A DNA stretch of 64,000 nucleotides from Ichthyophis bannanicus. Lineage: Eukaryota; Chordata; Amphibia; Gymnophiona; Ichthyophiidae. Every line of letters starts with the position of its first letter. Position 1 is the stretch's first letter. A program made the translations under genes and the position numbers. Location of the stretch: NCBI GenBank assembly GCA_033557465.1, contig CM066034.1:414882159-414946158 (forward strand). The letters run 5' to 3'. The notes beneath the pieces were generated by a model. It was not told the DNA's origin and searched no databases. It saw only the letters and a program-made list of their open reading frames with translations. Of this stretch, positions 63,319 through 64,000 are shown piece by piece.

Positions 63319-63845
63319 TGCTGTGCAGCTAATCTTCTGCCAGCCCCGATACACTCATATAACCCTTCTTCTAAAATCACTTCACTAGCTCCCCTTCCCT
63401 TTTCATATCCAATTCAAACTTCTCTTTCTAACATATAAATGCATTCATTCTACTGCCTTTCCTCTCTTCTCTCTCCCTATACCCCTCCTCATGAACTCTG
63501 CTCCTCCTCTGGCTTCTTCTCTCTGTGCCCTTTTCTTCTTCTGCAAAATCCAGACTTCCATCTTTTCACCTTGCTGCTCCTTATGCATGGAACAAACTTC
63601 CTCTATCTTTACGTCAAGTCTCTTCTCTCCCCCTCTTCAAATCCATGCTAAAGGCTGACCCCTTTGAGGCCGTATTTGGATCCTAATCCCTTCTTCTCCT
63701 TGTCTCCTTTCCTATTTGAATCCCCTTTGTCTCTTGTTCTGTCTGTCTTGATTAGATTGTAAGCTCTACGAGCACGGAATGTCTTCCTTATATGATTGTA
63801 CAGTGCTTCATACGTCTTGTAGTGCTATATAAATGATTAATAGTT
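63319..63845 (+). mobile_element. L2-type LINE 3' fragment with TAGTAG-like tail
   Basis: The plus readings include SSPSSNPC-like serine-rich C-terminal sequence and FHLAAPYAWNKLPLSLRQVS (about 63560-63620), the conserved end of an L2-type protein. The 3' region has ATTAGATTGTAAGCTCTACG and TGTAGTGCTATATAAATGAT, then TAATAGTTGTAGTAGC. It is a different subfamily from the TAAA-tailed L2 LINEs. 5'-truncated. Confidence 0.65.
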
Positions 63846-63934
63846 GTAGTAGCATCATCAAAGGATGAAGACTTTACTTCTATCTGCTATGAATCTGTTT
63901 CCTTTGATTGATGTCTCAGCTGCATTTGAGATCA

Positions 63935-64000
63935 TTCTTTCTTATTTATTTATTTATTATTTATTTATAGTTTTTCTATACCGCACTATTTACCATCAGC
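63935..64000 (-). repeat. Start of a LINE or SINE 3' tail at the window edge
   Basis: A (TTTA)n tract followed by TTTTTCTATACCGCACTATTTACCATCAGC, similar to the L2/SINE tail at 51905-51955. The element continues beyond the window. The 90 bp before it (63846-63934) show nothing I recognise. Confidence 0.7.

Noticed and set aside
1..64000. A search for a new multi-gene system (operon-like cluster, CRISPR, toxin or defence genes)
   Set aside because: Every substantial open frame belongs to a known retrotransposon class or to the DSCAM exon; no direct-repeat array with unique spacers and no bacterial-type gene order is present.

Overview
This window is animal nuclear DNA, and almost all of it is transposable-element sequence. 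It contains no operons, tRNA or rRNA genes, or CRISPR arrays. The only host gene I can support is one exon on the minus strand (49270-49389). It encodes the start of an immunoglobulin domain that I recognise as DSCAM (Down syndrome cell adhesion molecule), and it has good splice sites. The window is therefore most likely intronic DNA of a very large DSCAM gene. The mix of elements (CR1, L2-like and L1/Tx1-like LINEs, DIRS tyrosine-recombinase retrotransposons, hAT and Harbinger DNA transposons, tRNA-derived SINEs) argues against a mammal or bird and fits a large-genome amphibian. A caecilian is my best guess, not a proven one.

Layout. 1-5.9 kb: a plus-strand DIRS element, split by a LINE tail and by a 2.3-kb non-autonomous hAT element with an exact 8-bp target duplication. 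6-10.2 kb: two tRNA-type SINEs, CR1 pieces and a decayed L1/Tx1. 10.2-18.4 kb: minus-strand DIRS sequence split by an L2-like LINE. 18.4-36.5 kb: pieces that probably belong to one Harbinger element (Myb-like protein fragment on plus, HARBI1-like transposase on minus). They are separated by an apparently intact CR1 (19104-23920, both ORFs open) and by a CR1-like LINE (LINE-B). LINE-B is itself split by a long L1/Tx1 with a 13-bp target duplication, and that L1 is split by a second hAT copy with an exact 8-bp duplication. 36.5-49.1 kb: an L2-like LINE (LINE-C) interrupted by a second, decayed CR1 (which carries an L2 LINE, a SINE tail and a MITE), by another LINE-B and by a CR1 tail. 49.1-51.7 kb: DSCAM intron and exon with a small hAT-type MITE. 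51.7-63.3 kb: one CR1 (CR1-D) cut into four pieces by an L2 LINE with an open 947-codon ORF, an opposite-strand CR1 and a second L1. 63.3-64 kb: LINE tails.

How the parts work together. The LINEs encode a nicking endonuclease and reverse transcriptase, which copy their own RNA and also mobilise SINEs that share their 3' tails. DIRS elements use reverse transcriptase, RNase H and a tyrosine recombinase. The hAT and MITE copies carry no recognisable transposase and must have been moved by a transposase supplied from elsewhere. The nesting gives a relative age order: Harbinger is older than LINE-B, then L1, then hAT; and LINE-C is older than CR1 copy 2, then L2. Two autonomous elements look young because their ORFs are uninterrupted: the CR1 at 19.1-23.9 kb and the L2 at 51.9-55.4 kb. 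I found no convincing new gene system. The most notable structures are the hAT pair with G-rich minisatellites, a palindrome with arms of about 210 bp inside one copy, and the depth of nesting. Element boundaries without a stated target duplication are approximate (tens of bases).
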